Positions 8,625-17,157 of a DNA stretch of 46,040 bases are shown piece by piece. Source of the DNA: an uncultured Acetobacteraceae bacterium (GTDB lineage: Bacteria > Pseudomonadota > Alphaproteobacteria > Acetobacterales > Acetobacteraceae); NCBI GenBank assembly GCA_937873205.1, contig CALMVO010000037.1, positions 1 to 46,040 of the forward strand, written 5' to 3'. A program made the translations under genes and the position numbers. Each line of letters begins with the position of its first letter. Position 1 is the stretch's first letter. Under the pieces are notes generated by a model. That model was not told the DNA's origin. It searched no databases and saw nothing but the letters and a program-made list of their open reading frames with translations.

Positions 8625-9615
8625 ACCGGGGCCGCTGCCGCCCGACCCTGCCACCGGCCCGACGATCGCCCCGCCATCGGCCCGACCACGCCGCCGCCGT
8701 CGCCTGCGCCGACGCGGCGGACGCGCCCGGCCCCGCTTCCGCGGCCAGTCGTTCAACCGCCTGATCCCCAACATGCTGACGCTGATCGGCCTCTGCGCCG
8801 GACTGATCGGCATGCGGGCGGCGCTCGCGGGGCTGTTCGCCCACGCCGCCGTGGCGCTGGTGATCGCCGGCTTCATCGACGGGCTGGACGGTCGCATCGC
8901 CCGGCTGCTGCGCGCGACCAGCCGCTTCGGCGCCGAGTTCGACAGCCTGTCCGACTTCCTCTGCTTCGGCGTCGCCCCCGGCTTCATCCTCTACCAGTGG
9001 GCGCTGCGCGACGTCGGCCGCTACGGCTTCCTGCCCTGCATCATGTTCACGGTGTGCATGGCGCTGCGCCTCGCGCGCTTCAACGCCGCCGCCACCGGGG
9101 ACCCGCCGATCCCGACCGGCCCGCATGCGCACGCCCCGCGCGCGTATGCGCACAACTTCTTCACCGGCGTGCCGGCGCCGGCGGGCGCCGGGCTGGCGCT
9201 GTTCCCGCTGTTCGTGGGCCTGGAGGCGGAGAAGCTCGGCCTGCCCTGGCTGGAGGCGCTGGCCCGGCAGCCGCTGCTGGTGGCCGGGGTACTGATCGCG
9301 GTGGCGTTTCTCAGCGTCTCGACGCTGCCGCTCTGGAGCTTCAAGAACTTCAAGGTGCCGTCCGAGCTGGTGCTGCCGCTGCTGCTCGGGACCGGCTTCT
9401 ACGTCGCGGTGCTGGTGGCCGATCCGTGGGCGGCGCTGGCCGCGGCAGGCCTCATCTACACGGTGATGATCCCGTTCAGCCTGCGGAGCTATCGCCGGCT
9501 CCGAGCGGACGCCGAGGCGCTGCAGGAAGAAGTGCCGGAGGAGGCGCCACCGGACCGGCCTGCGGCGGAACGGCCGCGGCCGGCGTCGCCGCCAGCGCTG
9601 TCGAGCCCGGCCTGA
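8611..9615 (+). CDS. pssA: CDP-diacylglycerol–serine O-phosphatidyltransferase
   Basis: Makes phosphatidylserine from CDP-diacylglycerol and serine in the inner membrane. The CDP-alcohol phosphotransferase motif is complete: DGRIAR, then Gly, then FDSLSD at the required spacing. Several membrane segments follow, and [12 protein letters not shown] is the PssA-specific block. No ATG occurs before nt 8774, inside the first membrane helix, so I place the start at TTG 8611, which overlaps psd by 14 nt and gives 334 residues with a basic Arg-rich leader; this start is uncertain. The last 47 codons overlap the opposite-strand hyfI-like gene. Confidence 0.9.
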   Translation: MPGSEPGPLPPDPATGPTIAPPSARPRRRRRLRRRGGRARPRFRGQSFNRLIPNMLTLIGLCAGLIGMRAALAGLFAHAAVALVIAGFIDGLDGRIARLLRATSRFGAEFDSLSDFLCFGVAPGFILYQWALRDVGRYGFLPCIMFTVCMALRLARFNAAATGDPPIPTGPHAHAPRAYAHNFFTGVPAPAGAGLALFPLFVGLEAEKLGLPWLEALARQPLLVAGVLIAVAFLSVSTLPLWSFKNFKVPSELVLPLLLGTGFYVAVLVADPWAALAAAGLIYTVMIPFSLRSYRRLRADAEALQEEVPEEAPPDRPAAERPRPASPPALSSPA

Positions 9616-10039
9616 CCGTCTCCGCCTCGGCGTCCGGCGCGTCCAGCAACCGACGCAGCTCGCTCAGGATGAGGGCTGGCCGCGGCGGGCAGCCGGAGAT
9701 CGCCAGCGCCACCGGCAGTCGCCCATCCAGCCCGCCCTCCACCGCATAGCCGCCTCGGAACGGACCCCCATCGAGCGCGCAGGCGCCGATCGCGACCAGC
9801 TGCTTCGGCGCCGCCATCGCCGCCCAACAGGCCTCCACCGACCGCAGCAGCGTCCGCGTGACGCAGCCGCTGACCAGCAGCAGGTCGGCGTGGCGCGGCA
9901 CGGCGACCAGGCGCAGCCCGAGCGTCTCCCAGGCGTCGGGCGCGATCGCCTCGAGCTCCAGTGCGCAGCCGCCGCAGTCGCCGCCGCCCAGATGCAGCAG
10001 CGACAGCATCGGACGGTCCGAACCGGGCGGCGCGCTCAT
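9476..10039 (-). CDS. NuoB/HyfI-like iron-sulfur small subunit of an Ehr-like complex
   Basis: Small subunit related to NuoB and HyfI, which carries the [4Fe-4S] cluster next to the active site of complex I-type enzymes. In 187 residues the cluster ligands look intact: Cys22 and Cys25 (GGGDCGGC), Cys87 (IGACALDGG) and Cys117 (SGCPPRP); Cys59 is extra. PRHADLLLVSG is the family core. After about residue 135 the chain becomes a Pro/Ala-rich tail of some 50 residues not typical of the family, and this tail is antisense to the end of pssA. The ATG overlaps the stop of the large-subunit gene by 4 nt. Confidence 0.83.
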   Translation of the reverse strand: MSAPPGSDRPMLSLLHLGGGDCGGCALELEAIAPDAWETLGLRLVAVPRHADLLLVSGCVTRTLLRSVEACWAAMAAPKQLVAIGACALDGGPFRGGYAVEGGLDGRLPVALAISGCPPRPALILSELRRLLDAPDAEAETVRPGSTALAATPAAAVPPQAGPVAPPPALLPAAPRRPLGAGDSSAG

Positions 10040-11439
10040 TGGTCCGCTCCCGACACCGACAGCCCCAGCGAGGCGCAGAGCAGGGGCAGCTCGCTCGGAA
10101 CCAGGCCCACCGCGGATTGCTCCAGCGCCTGCCACAGCGGCAGCACCGGATCGTGCACGTGCGACGCCGCGACGTGGCCGGCCTGCAGCCTGACCCAGTG
10201 CCAGAGCGTGCCGTGGCGCGACGCCGCAGCACCCAGCCCCTCCACGGCTTCCTCCGGCCAACCCTGCGCCGGCGCATCGACCAGCACCGCACCGCCCGCG
10301 TCGGCCAGCAGCCAGCTGCGCGCGTCCCGCAGCGCGCGCTCGGTCCGCGCCAGCCGCGCCACCGCGCGCTCCAGTGAGTCGCCGGCCCGGCCGGCCAGCC
10401 GGCGGCCCGCCTTCCGCTCCAGGGACCGCCGCAGCGACGGCATCGCCGCCGCCTGCCGCTCGAGCTCGGGCAGCAGCCCGGCCAGCCCGGTCTCCGAGGG
10501 CAGCCGCGCCAGGCCGCCGGGGACGATCGCGTCCATCATCAGCCGATGGCCGAACGCGCGCTCGCAGAGGCCGAGCAGGCCCTCGCGCAGCGCCGCTGGC
10601 GGCCCGGCCACCCTGTCCAGCCCGGCCGCGCGCAGCGTGCGCACGAGCTGGTGCAGCTCCATGGCCGCCCGCTCCAGCTCGCCCATCAGCCCGCGCAGCG
10701 TGTCGGCGCGCGCGGTGACCGGCCAGCCGCAGGCCGCCTCGACCGCGCGGGCAAACGCGGTCTGGTGCGCCACGCCGCTCTCGGCATCGAGCCGCGCCGC
10801 CAGCGCCGCCGCGTCCCCCGCTTGCCTGCCGCGCATCAGGGCGGCGATGCCGCGATGCGCATAGCCCAGCAGCGGCTGCAGCCGGGCGATGCGGTCCCCG
10901 TCCACCGTCAGCCGCAGGTGCACCGGCCCCGCCACCAGCGCCTGCACCGGGCCGATGCCGAGTTGGGTGGCGCCACGCGCGGCCTCGTCGCCGGTCTGCT
11001 CGAACTCCGGCGGCTCCGGCGGCCAGGGGGCCGGCCCCGGACGTGGCGACAGCGGCGCGGAGAGGCCCCACAGCCCGTGATCGAGCCAGGGCAGCAGCGC
11101 GCCGGTGTCCATCGCCTCGATGCCCCACAGGTCGCGGACGATGCGCTCGCACGCCAGCACCGCCGGCCGCGCCGGCGACAGCGACAGGTAGCGCCGCCCC
11201 TCCACCGCGACCGAGGCCACCAGCGGCAGGTCGGGACCGTCCATGAACAGCGCGTGCACCGCCTCGCCGTCGCACCAGAGCGTCACCAGCGGCAAGACGT
11301 CGGCGCGCAGCCGGCGGCCGAGCTCGGCCCAGCGCTCGCCGTTCAGGCGGTAGCGGGCCCACGGCGCCATCGGCAGCCGGTCGCCGGTGCGGATCAGGGC
11401 GGCGGCGGACGGATCACCGCCGAGCGAGGGTAGGCTCAA
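10036..11439 (-). CDS. NuoCD/HyfG-like large subunit lacking NiFe cysteines
   Basis: A 467-residue protein with a NuoC-like N-terminal domain (about 25-125) and a NuoD/hydrogenase-large-subunit domain (about 160-467). Family features: LGYAHRGIAALM at 191-202, a GVAH segment at 222-225, LERAAMELHQL, FGHRLMMDAIVPGG. Where NiFe enzymes have RxCGxC the sequence is RLDAES (216-221), and where they have the C-terminal DPCxxC it is DPVLPLW (430-436), so no metal-binding cysteines remain. This matches the described class of energy-converting hydrogenase-related (Ehr) complexes. No ATG fits; a TTG overlapping the previous stop as TTGA is the likely start. Confidence 0.83.
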   Translation of the reverse strand: MSLPSLGGDPSAAALIRTGDRLPMAPWARYRLNGERWAELGRRLRADVLPLVTLWCDGEAVHALFMDGPDLPLVASVAVEGRRYLSLSPARPAVLACERIVRDLWGIEAMDTGALLPWLDHGLWGLSAPLSPRPGPAPWPPEPPEFEQTGDEAARGATQLGIGPVQALVAGPVHLRLTVDGDRIARLQPLLGYAHRGIAALMRGRQAGDAAALAARLDAESGVAHQTAFARAVEAACGWPVTARADTLRGLMGELERAAMELHQLVRTLRAAGLDRVAGPPAALREGLLGLCERAFGHRLMMDAIVPGGLARLPSETGLAGLLPELERQAAAMPSLRRSLERKAGRRLAGRAGDSLERAVARLARTERALRDARSWLLADAGGAVLVDAPAQGWPEEAVEGLGAAASRHGTLWHWVRLQAGHVAASHVHDPVLPLWQALEQSAVGLVPSELPLLCASLGLSVSGADQ

Positions 11440-12851
11440 GGTGGTCCCGCAAGCGTCGGGACCGCCGCGCCGGCCATGTCCTCGGCCGTCGCCAGCAGCC
11501 ACGCCGAGAGGCCGGGCGGCATCGCCAGGCCGAGCCAGCCCAATAGTGCGAGCGATAGCAGCGCCAGCGCCAGCGCCAGCGCCAGCGCGGCCGGGATCGC
11601 GTCGGCGCCGAGCCCGGCACGCACGACCACCACGCGCTCCGCGCCGGGCCGCGCCGTCGCCAGCAGCCGGCCACCCACGGCGAGGCCCGCCAGCGCCAAC
11701 ACCGCCAGCACCGGCGCCGCGCCGCACAGCCGCAGCAGCAGCATCAGGCCGCCGACGAAGGGGACGAACGGCGGCAGGCCCGCCAGCACCAGCACCGCCA
11801 GGCGCTGCGCGGCACGACCGAGGCGGCTCGGCACCGGCAGCAGGGCCGCCGGCAGCCCCAGCGCCAGGCCTCCCAGCAGCAGCAGCCCGGCCAGCACGCC
11901 GCCCGTGCCGCCGATCCCAAAGCCTACCGCGGCGGCGGCAAGCTGAAGCGAAGCGGCCAGCATCAGCCGGTCGGCCTGCCGCGGCTGCGCCGGCATCAGC
12001 GCGCAGGCCAGCACGATCCCGAGCAGGCCGCCGCCCGCCGGCAGCAGCACGCTCGGCCGCAGCAGCAGCGTCGGCCCGATGTCCGGCAGTGCACGCAGGC
12101 GCAGCACGATGTCGAGCGCCGGCGCCCCCGCCAGCACCGGCAGCAGCGCCCTGGCCGACAGCTCGTCGGCACCGGGCGCCCGGCCACCGGCGAGGCCGGC
12201 CGACGCGGTCCAGGCCAGCAGCAGAACCGGCAGCACCAGCAGCACGACCCCGCAGTGCCGCAGCGCCGGCTGCGTGCCGGCGGAGCCCGCCTGCAGCGCG
12301 ATCCATCCGGCAGCGCCGCCCTGTCCGATGGCGACGCAGGCAATGCCGAGCCAGGCGGCCAACAGCAGGGCGCCCAGCAACAGGGCGACCGGGACCTGCC
12401 CCGGCTGGCCGCGGCGCGATAGCAGCAGCATGGACGCCGCCACCAGCGTCAGCCCGATCAGCATCGGGAACAGCCAGGCGGTGCCCGTCGCGATCAGGCT
12501 GCCGGCCGTCAGCAGCTGTGCGGCCGCCGGCCAATAGCGCCACGAGCGGGCGGCCTGCACGCCCTCCAGCAGTCGCCAGGTACTTACAGGCACCAGCGGC
12601 ACCGCCAGCACGAGCTGCAGCGACAGCGCCAGCCGGTCCTGCAGCCACAGGACATCCGAGCCCTGCAAGGATCCCTGCAACGGCGACAGCAGCGCGGCCG
12701 CCGCCAGCACCGGCGTCGGCAGCGACGCCGCCAGCGCCACGGCCGCCAGCCCCCGCGGTCCCGCCCGACGGGCGGCCAGCCCCGGAAGCAGCCCCGGCAG
12801 CAGCGCCATCAGCAGGGCGGCCAGCAGCGGCCAGGCGATCACCCAGGTCAC
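11436..12851 (-). CDS. HyfF-like (NuoN/M family) membrane subunit, degenerate
   Basis: A 471-residue, multi-helix membrane protein in the HyfF position. Antiporter-like subunits carry a Glu in the fifth helix and a Lys in the seventh; by eye these fall at Gly133 (in LIGLTLV) and Ser217 (in TASAGL). The whole protein contains no lysine. The frame is intact over its length, and the GTG start overlaps the previous stop as GTGA, so it still looks translated. Likely role is a membrane-arm or scaffold subunit; proton pumping by the usual path seems unlikely. Confidence 0.75.
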   Translation of the reverse strand: MTWVIAWPLLAALLMALLPGLLPGLAARRAGPRGLAAVALAASLPTPVLAAAALLSPLQGSLQGSDVLWLQDRLALSLQLVLAVPLVPVSTWRLLEGVQAARSWRYWPAAAQLLTAGSLIATGTAWLFPMLIGLTLVAASMLLLSRRGQPGQVPVALLLGALLLAAWLGIACVAIGQGGAAGWIALQAGSAGTQPALRHCGVVLLVLPVLLLAWTASAGLAGGRAPGADELSARALLPVLAGAPALDIVLRLRALPDIGPTLLLRPSVLLPAGGGLLGIVLACALMPAQPRQADRLMLAASLQLAAAAVGFGIGGTGGVLAGLLLLGGLALGLPAALLPVPSRLGRAAQRLAVLVLAGLPPFVPFVGGLMLLLRLCGAAPVLAVLALAGLAVGGRLLATARPGAERVVVVRAGLGADAIPAALALALALALLSLALLGWLGLAMPPGLSAWLLATAEDMAGAAVPTLAGPP

Positions 12852-13438
12852 GGCAGCGACTCGGCGACCGTGTCGTCCGGACGCCGCAGCAGCACCGCCA
12901 GCAGGCCGGCCTCGATCGGCAGCAGGCTGGCCGGCGCCGAGAGGCCAAGGCCCGGCAGCAGGCAGGCGGCGAGCAGCAGCCCGTCGGCCGCCAGCAGCAG
13001 CGACCCGCTGCGCGCGCGCGGCCCAGAGCCGGCGAGCGCGCCCAGCAGCCCGACCAGCAGCATGCCGAGCGACGCCGCCAGGATGCTGGCGGTTGGCGCC
13101 GGCAGCGTCGCCTGGACCGTCGCCTGGCGCCCCTGCTGGATCGCCAGCCCCGCCAACAGCAGGCCGCCGACCAGCCAGAGCCCGGCCCGGCCCGGTGCCG
13201 GCGTCCGCGACCAACCCTCGCCGGCCAGCGCGTAGACGATCATGGCCACTGCGATGGCGAGCAGCCCGACGAGGCAGCGGCCGGTCACCGGGGCCGGGAG
13301 GACCAGCGCCGCCAGCGCCAGGCAGGTGGCGAGCAGGCCCGCATGCAACAGCAGCCGCATCGGCCAGGCACGGTCCGGCGCCGGCTGCACGAACAGCAGC
13401 GACAGCACCAGCATCGCGTCCGCGAGGGCTACGATCAT
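12848..13438 (-). CDS. HyfE-like (NuoK-related) membrane subunit
   Basis: A 196-residue protein of about six hydrophobic helices, in the HyfE position between the NuoH-like and HyfF-like genes. Similarity is mainly by length, topology and context; sequence motifs are weak. The helix that usually carries a lysine (TLLLK-type segment) reads LLAIAVAMIVYAL around 59-71, and no lysine occurs anywhere. ATG start, 4-nt overlap with the upstream gene. Confidence 0.7.
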   Translation of the reverse strand: MIVALADAMLVLSLLFVQPAPDRAWPMRLLLHAGLLATCLALAALVLPAPVTGRCLVGLLAIAVAMIVYALAGEGWSRTPAPGRAGLWLVGGLLLAGLAIQQGRQATVQATLPAPTASILAASLGMLLVGLLGALAGSGPRARSGSLLLAADGLLLAACLLPGLGLSAPASLLPIEAGLLAVLLRRPDDTVAESLP

Positions 13439-14379
13439 TCCGCCGCACGCCCGGCCAGCAGCAGAAGCGGCGCCAGCACGCCGAACGCCGCCGAAGCCCG
13501 GGCCAGCTGCCGCCGCGCGCCCGGGACGGCGAGCCAGCCGCGCACCGCCCCCAGCATCACGCCGCCCGCCGTCACGCGGACCGCCCACAGCAGCAGGCCG
13601 AGCGGCCAGTACAGCGGGTTCGGGTGCACCGTCGCCAGCGAGCCGGGCCAGGCCAGCGCCGTCACCAGCTCGATCCAGGCCAGCCGCCGCAGGTCCGACT
13701 GCAGCCCGAAGAGGGCGAGGTCCGGCCCGGCCAGCTCGCGCGACAGTCCGTCCTCGCCGCTGCCGGCGGCGAGCGCCGCCAGCCCGAGCGCCACCGTCGC
13801 CAGCAGCCTGGCCACGGAGCGGCCGGGTGCGCCGCCGTCATGCGCCGCCAGCAGGATCTCGAGCCCGGTGCCGCCGGAAGCCAGCCAGAGCCCCGCCACC
13901 GCCAGCACCAGTCCCGGCAGCGCAGGCAGCGCCGCACTTGGGGCCGCCATCGCGGCGAGGCCGGGGCCGGCGGCGCCGATGTCGAGGCTGCCCAGCAGCA
14001 GGATCAGATTGGCCAGCCCGAGCAGCGCCAGGATGGCCGGTAGGTCGGCGAGCCCACCGGTCGGCATGCCCCGGAGGAAGGAGGGCACCAGCGCCGCCGC
14101 CGCCAGCGTCACCGCCACCGCCAGGATCGGCGCCATGCCGCCGACCGCGGACGCGTTCTCGGCCAGCACCGGCTCCTTGGCCATCAGCCAGGCCAGCCGC
14201 TGCCACGGCCGCCGGAGGGCGGCCATCAGGCCGGCACGGGACGGGCGCGATCGCGGCCGGTCTGCCGGCATCGCCGCCACCCAATCGGCCAGCGCGCCCA
14301 GCATCGGTGCCGCCGCCACCGACAGCGCCAAATGCAGCAGCAGTGCCGCGACGCCGAGGAGCAGCTCCGCCAGGGTCAT
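13435..14379 (-). CDS. HyfC/NuoH-like membrane subunit
   Basis: A 314-residue membrane protein in the HyfC position. NuoH-family subunits join the membrane arm to the soluble arm. The central loop and following helix (SRELAGPDLALFG, then LRRLAWIELVTAL) resemble the HyfC loop and keep its conserved Glu in the WIEL segment. MAKEPVLAENAS at about 66-77 holds its only lysine (Lys68). ATG start overlapping the HyfB-like stop as ATGA. Confidence 0.78.
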   Translation of the reverse strand: MTLAELLLGVAALLLHLALSVAAAPMLGALADWVAAMPADRPRSRPSRAGLMAALRRPWQRLAWLMAKEPVLAENASAVGGMAPILAVAVTLAAAALVPSFLRGMPTGGLADLPAILALLGLANLILLLGSLDIGAAGPGLAAMAAPSAALPALPGLVLAVAGLWLASGGTGLEILLAAHDGGAPGRSVARLLATVALGLAALAAGSGEDGLSRELAGPDLALFGLQSDLRRLAWIELVTALAWPGSLATVHPNPLYWPLGLLLWAVRVTAGGVMLGAVRGWLAVPGARRQLARASAAFGVLAPLLLLAGRAAE

Positions 14380-16205
14380 GCGCCGCGGGAGGCCAGCAGC
14401 CCGGCCAGCAGCGCCAGCGCCAGCACCGCGCCGTGTCGCCGCAGCGCCGCCAGCAGCCACGCGCCGACCGCCTCGGGTGCCGCCAGCATCGCCCGCAGCC
14501 GCCGCGGACGCATCCGAGACAGGCCGGGCCAGCCCGCCGGCCCGGCCTGCCGCCCGACCATCCGCACCAGCGTCGCCGGGCCGATCTGGGTCAGTGGATC
14601 GCCGAACGGCAGCCAGGGCGGCGGCGGCGCGCTCCCCTGCTGCCAGGCCGGGGCGCGCCGCTCCGGCCGCACTGCCAGGCGCCGCCCGAGCAGCAGGCAT
14701 CCGCCGATCGCCACCAGCAGCAACACGGCGAGTGCCAGCGGCGACAGCGTGGCGCCGCCGCCGGGCACCACGAGATGCAGCAGCGGCGGCGGATCGGCGT
14801 CCACCCCCGCCGCGAGCCCGGCGCCGACCGACCGCAGCAGGCGCAGCCAGACGCCAGGCAGCAACCCTATCAGCCCGGGCAGCACCAGCATGGCGGCGAC
14901 CGTCCGCCCGAGCCGTCCGCCGATCTCCTGCGCCGCGGCGCCACGTGGCGTGCGCGGCCGACCCAGCCCCGCGACCGCCACCAGCCGCACCCAGGCGAGC
15001 CCGGACAGCGCCACCGCCACGGCCGCCGCCACCATGGCCAGCAGCGCCGGCACCGGCGCCACCCGCGCCACCGCCAGCGTCGACTGCAGCAGCAGCCAGA
15101 GCGCCGGGAAGCCGCCGACCGGCGGCAGGAAGGCCAGCATCGCCACCGCGACCGCCGCCAAAGCCGTCGCCCGCGGCATCGACTGCACCAGCCCGCCCAG
15201 CCGCGCCAGCAGGCTGGCGCCGGCCTCTTCCTCCATCCCTGCCGCAAGCGTCAGCATCGCCAGCCCGGCCAGCACCTGCGTTGGCAGCAGCAGCAGCACG
15301 GCATCGAGGGCGGCGGCGGCCAGCCCCGGCAGGTCGTCGGTCCGGGCCAGCAGGCAGATCCCGACGCCCAGCACCGCCAGGCCGTTCTGCACCGCCAGCA
15401 GCCGGGCGACGGCGCCGCGCAGCGTCTGCGCACGGAGCGCCCCCACAGCCGCCGCCAGCGCCGAGGCGATGCCCAGCGCCGCCAGCCCGTATCCCCAGCC
15501 AGCCGCCGGCGCCGACCCGGCCAGGCCCAGTAGCAGCCGCAGCAGCAGGAACAGCCCGAGCAGCGAGGCCAGCGCCGCAGCCCAGGGCGGCGCCGTCCCG
15601 CACAGCCGCCGATGCCAGGCAGCAAGCGGCCACAGCCCGAGGAGCGGCGCCACGCCCAGCAGCACCAGAACCGGCAGCAGCACGGCTGCCTCCCGCCCCA
15701 GCGTGGCGACCCCGTCGCGGACCAGCGAGAAGCCCGTCTCCGGCAGCAGCGCTCCGGCCGGCGCGGCGACGCCGCCGAGCAGCGCGCAGGCGCCGACGAG
15801 GCCACCCGCCGCCATCGTCCGGAGCCGCCCCGGGCGCCGGCCGAGCCCCTGCGGCGGCAGCGCCAGCAGGGCGAGTGCTGCGGCCGCCGCCAGCAGCACG
15901 AGGTCGCCGGCCAGCATCGCCAGGCAGGTGGCGACCAGGCACAGCGGCTCTGCCTCGGCGAACGCGGCGACCAGGAAGCTCAGAAACAGGAACAGCGCCG
16001 ACAGTCCGTCCAGCTGCAGCGCGCCGCCGCCGCCGGCGAGGCCGATCGGCACCGGTAGCGCTGCCCCGCGGGCGCCGGCCAGCAGCGCCAGCGCGCAGAG
16101 GCTGGCGCCGACCCCGGCCACGATCCCCGCCCGGCGCCGCATCGCCTTCGCCGCCAGCACGCCCATCAGCACGAGCAGGAGCCCGACCAGGACCAGAAGG
16201 CTCAC
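14376..16205 (-). CDS. HyfB-like (NuoL/M family) large membrane subunit, degenerate
   Basis: First gene of the operon, about 610 residues, with many hydrophobic helices and a C-terminal hydrophilic loop plus final helix as in HyfB. The fifth-helix Glu region reads LLAAAAALALLALP (about 104-117) and the seventh-helix Lys region reads GVAPLLGLWPLAAWH (about 184-198), so both usual charged residues appear lost; Lys20 is the only lysine. The start is GTG 16205 or GTG 16211; neither has a strong ribosome site. The aldo/keto reductase gene ends about 60 nt upstream on the same strand. Confidence 0.75.
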   Translation of the reverse strand: MSLLVLVGLLLVLMGVLAAKAMRRRAGIVAGVGASLCALALLAGARGAALPVPIGLAGGGGALQLDGLSALFLFLSFLVAAFAEAEPLCLVATCLAMLAGDLVLLAAAAALALLALPPQGLGRRPGRLRTMAAGGLVGACALLGGVAAPAGALLPETGFSLVRDGVATLGREAAVLLPVLVLLGVAPLLGLWPLAAWHRRLCGTAPPWAAALASLLGLFLLLRLLLGLAGSAPAAGWGYGLAALGIASALAAAVGALRAQTLRGAVARLLAVQNGLAVLGVGICLLARTDDLPGLAAAALDAVLLLLPTQVLAGLAMLTLAAGMEEEAGASLLARLGGLVQSMPRATALAAVAVAMLAFLPPVGGFPALWLLLQSTLAVARVAPVPALLAMVAAAVAVALSGLAWVRLVAVAGLGRPRTPRGAAAQEIGGRLGRTVAAMLVLPGLIGLLPGVWLRLLRSVGAGLAAGVDADPPPLLHLVVPGGGATLSPLALAVLLLVAIGGCLLLGRRLAVRPERRAPAWQQGSAPPPPWLPFGDPLTQIGPATLVRMVGRQAGPAGWPGLSRMRPRRLRAMLAAPEAVGAWLLAALRRHGAVLALALLAGLLASRGA

Positions 16206-16269
16206 ATCCACCCCGTCGCCCGTAAGCGGACGCAGACTAGCATGCCGCCCGCCCTCGGTGACCGCCCCC

Positions 16270-17157
16270 TCAGAGCATGGCCAGCGGAATCTTGCGCGCG
16301 GGTGGCGGAAAGGCCCGGTCGAGCTCCGCGTGGTCGGCGTCGTCGAGCCGCAGCGAGGCCGCCCCCGCGTTCTCCTGGACGTGCGCGACGGTGCCGCCCT
16401 TGGGGATGCTGACGACGTTCGGGTGCCGCAGCGTCCAGGCCAGCGCCACCTGCGCCGGCGTGGCATCGTGTCGGGCCGCCACCGTCGCCAGCGCCGGCGA
16501 CCGCAGCAGGGCGCCGGCCTGCCCCAGCGGCGAGTAGGCCATCAGCGGGATCCCCTGCTCCACCGAATACCCCATCAGGTCGTGCTCGATGCCGCGATGC
16601 TCGAGGTTGTAGAGCACCTGGTCGGTGGCGCAGCCGCGCGGCCGGGCGAGACCGGCGAAGTCGCCCATGTCGTCGACGTCGAAGTTGGACACCCCCCACT
16701 GGCCGATCAGCCCCTGCCGCCGCAGCGTCTCGAAGCCGTCGACGGTCTCGGCGAGCGGGGTCCCGCCGCGCCAGTGCAGCAGATAGAGGTCGATCCGCTC
16801 GACCCGCAGCCGCTTCAGGCTGCGCCGGCAGGCGGCGGCGACTCCGGAGCGGGTGGCGTTCGACGGCAGCACCTTGCTGACGAGGGTGACGCTGTCGCGC
16901 CGGCCCGCGATCGCCTCGCCGACCAGCGCCTCGGCACCGCCGTCCGCGTACATTTCGGCTGTGTCGATCAGCGACAGGCCGAACTCGATGCCGGCGCGCA
17001 GGCTGTCGATCTCGACGCGGCGGCGGGCCGGGTCCTCGCCCATGCGCCAGGTGCCCTGGCCCAGCCCCGGCACGTGCGAGCCATCGGGGAGCCTGACCCG
17101 CCGCGGCACGGCGGCGGCTTCAGCCACCCGAGTCGGCGTCGGTCGCGGTCTCGGCAC
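16270..17157 (-). CDS. Aldo/keto reductase
   Basis: A (beta/alpha)8 NADPH-dependent carbonyl reductase of about 295 residues. The catalytic tetrad is visible as Asp65, Tyr70 (DTAEMYADG), Lys95 (SKVLPSN) and His128 (YLLHWR). GVSNFDVDD and the C-terminal IPKGGTVAHVQEN are the usual cofactor-binding blocks. Both possible starts are GTG (17157 or 17127); the shorter overlaps the small upstream gene by 8 nt and is equally plausible. Same strand as the hyf-like operon that follows. Confidence 0.9.
   Translation of the reverse strand: MPRPRPTPTRVAEAAAVPRRVRLPDGSHVPGLGQGTWRMGEDPARRRVEIDSLRAGIEFGLSLIDTAEMYADGGAEALVGEAIAGRRDSVTLVSKVLPSNATRSGVAAACRRSLKRLRVERIDLYLLHWRGGTPLAETVDGFETLRRQGLIGQWGVSNFDVDDMGDFAGLARPRGCATDQVLYNLEHRGIEHDLMGYSVEQGIPLMAYSPLGQAGALLRSPALATVAARHDATPAQVALAWTLRHPNVVSIPKGGTVAHVQENAGAASLRLDDADHAELDRAFPPPARKIPLAML

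Noticed and set aside
9476-16205. A functional NiFe hydrogenase 4 or formate hydrogenlyase
   Set aside because: The large subunit lacks all four NiFe-binding cysteines, and no formate dehydrogenase or hyp maturation genes are in the window.
9476-16205. The ordinary NADH:quinone oxidoreductase (complex I) operon
   Set aside because: NuoE, F, G and I are absent, NuoC and NuoD are fused, and order and lengths follow Hyf instead.
11387-16225. A 1612-codon open frame on the plus strand
   Set aside because: It is antisense to six well-supported overlapping genes, is made of Ala/Pro/Arg-rich low-complexity sequence, and shows no domain. Long antisense frames are expected at this GC content.
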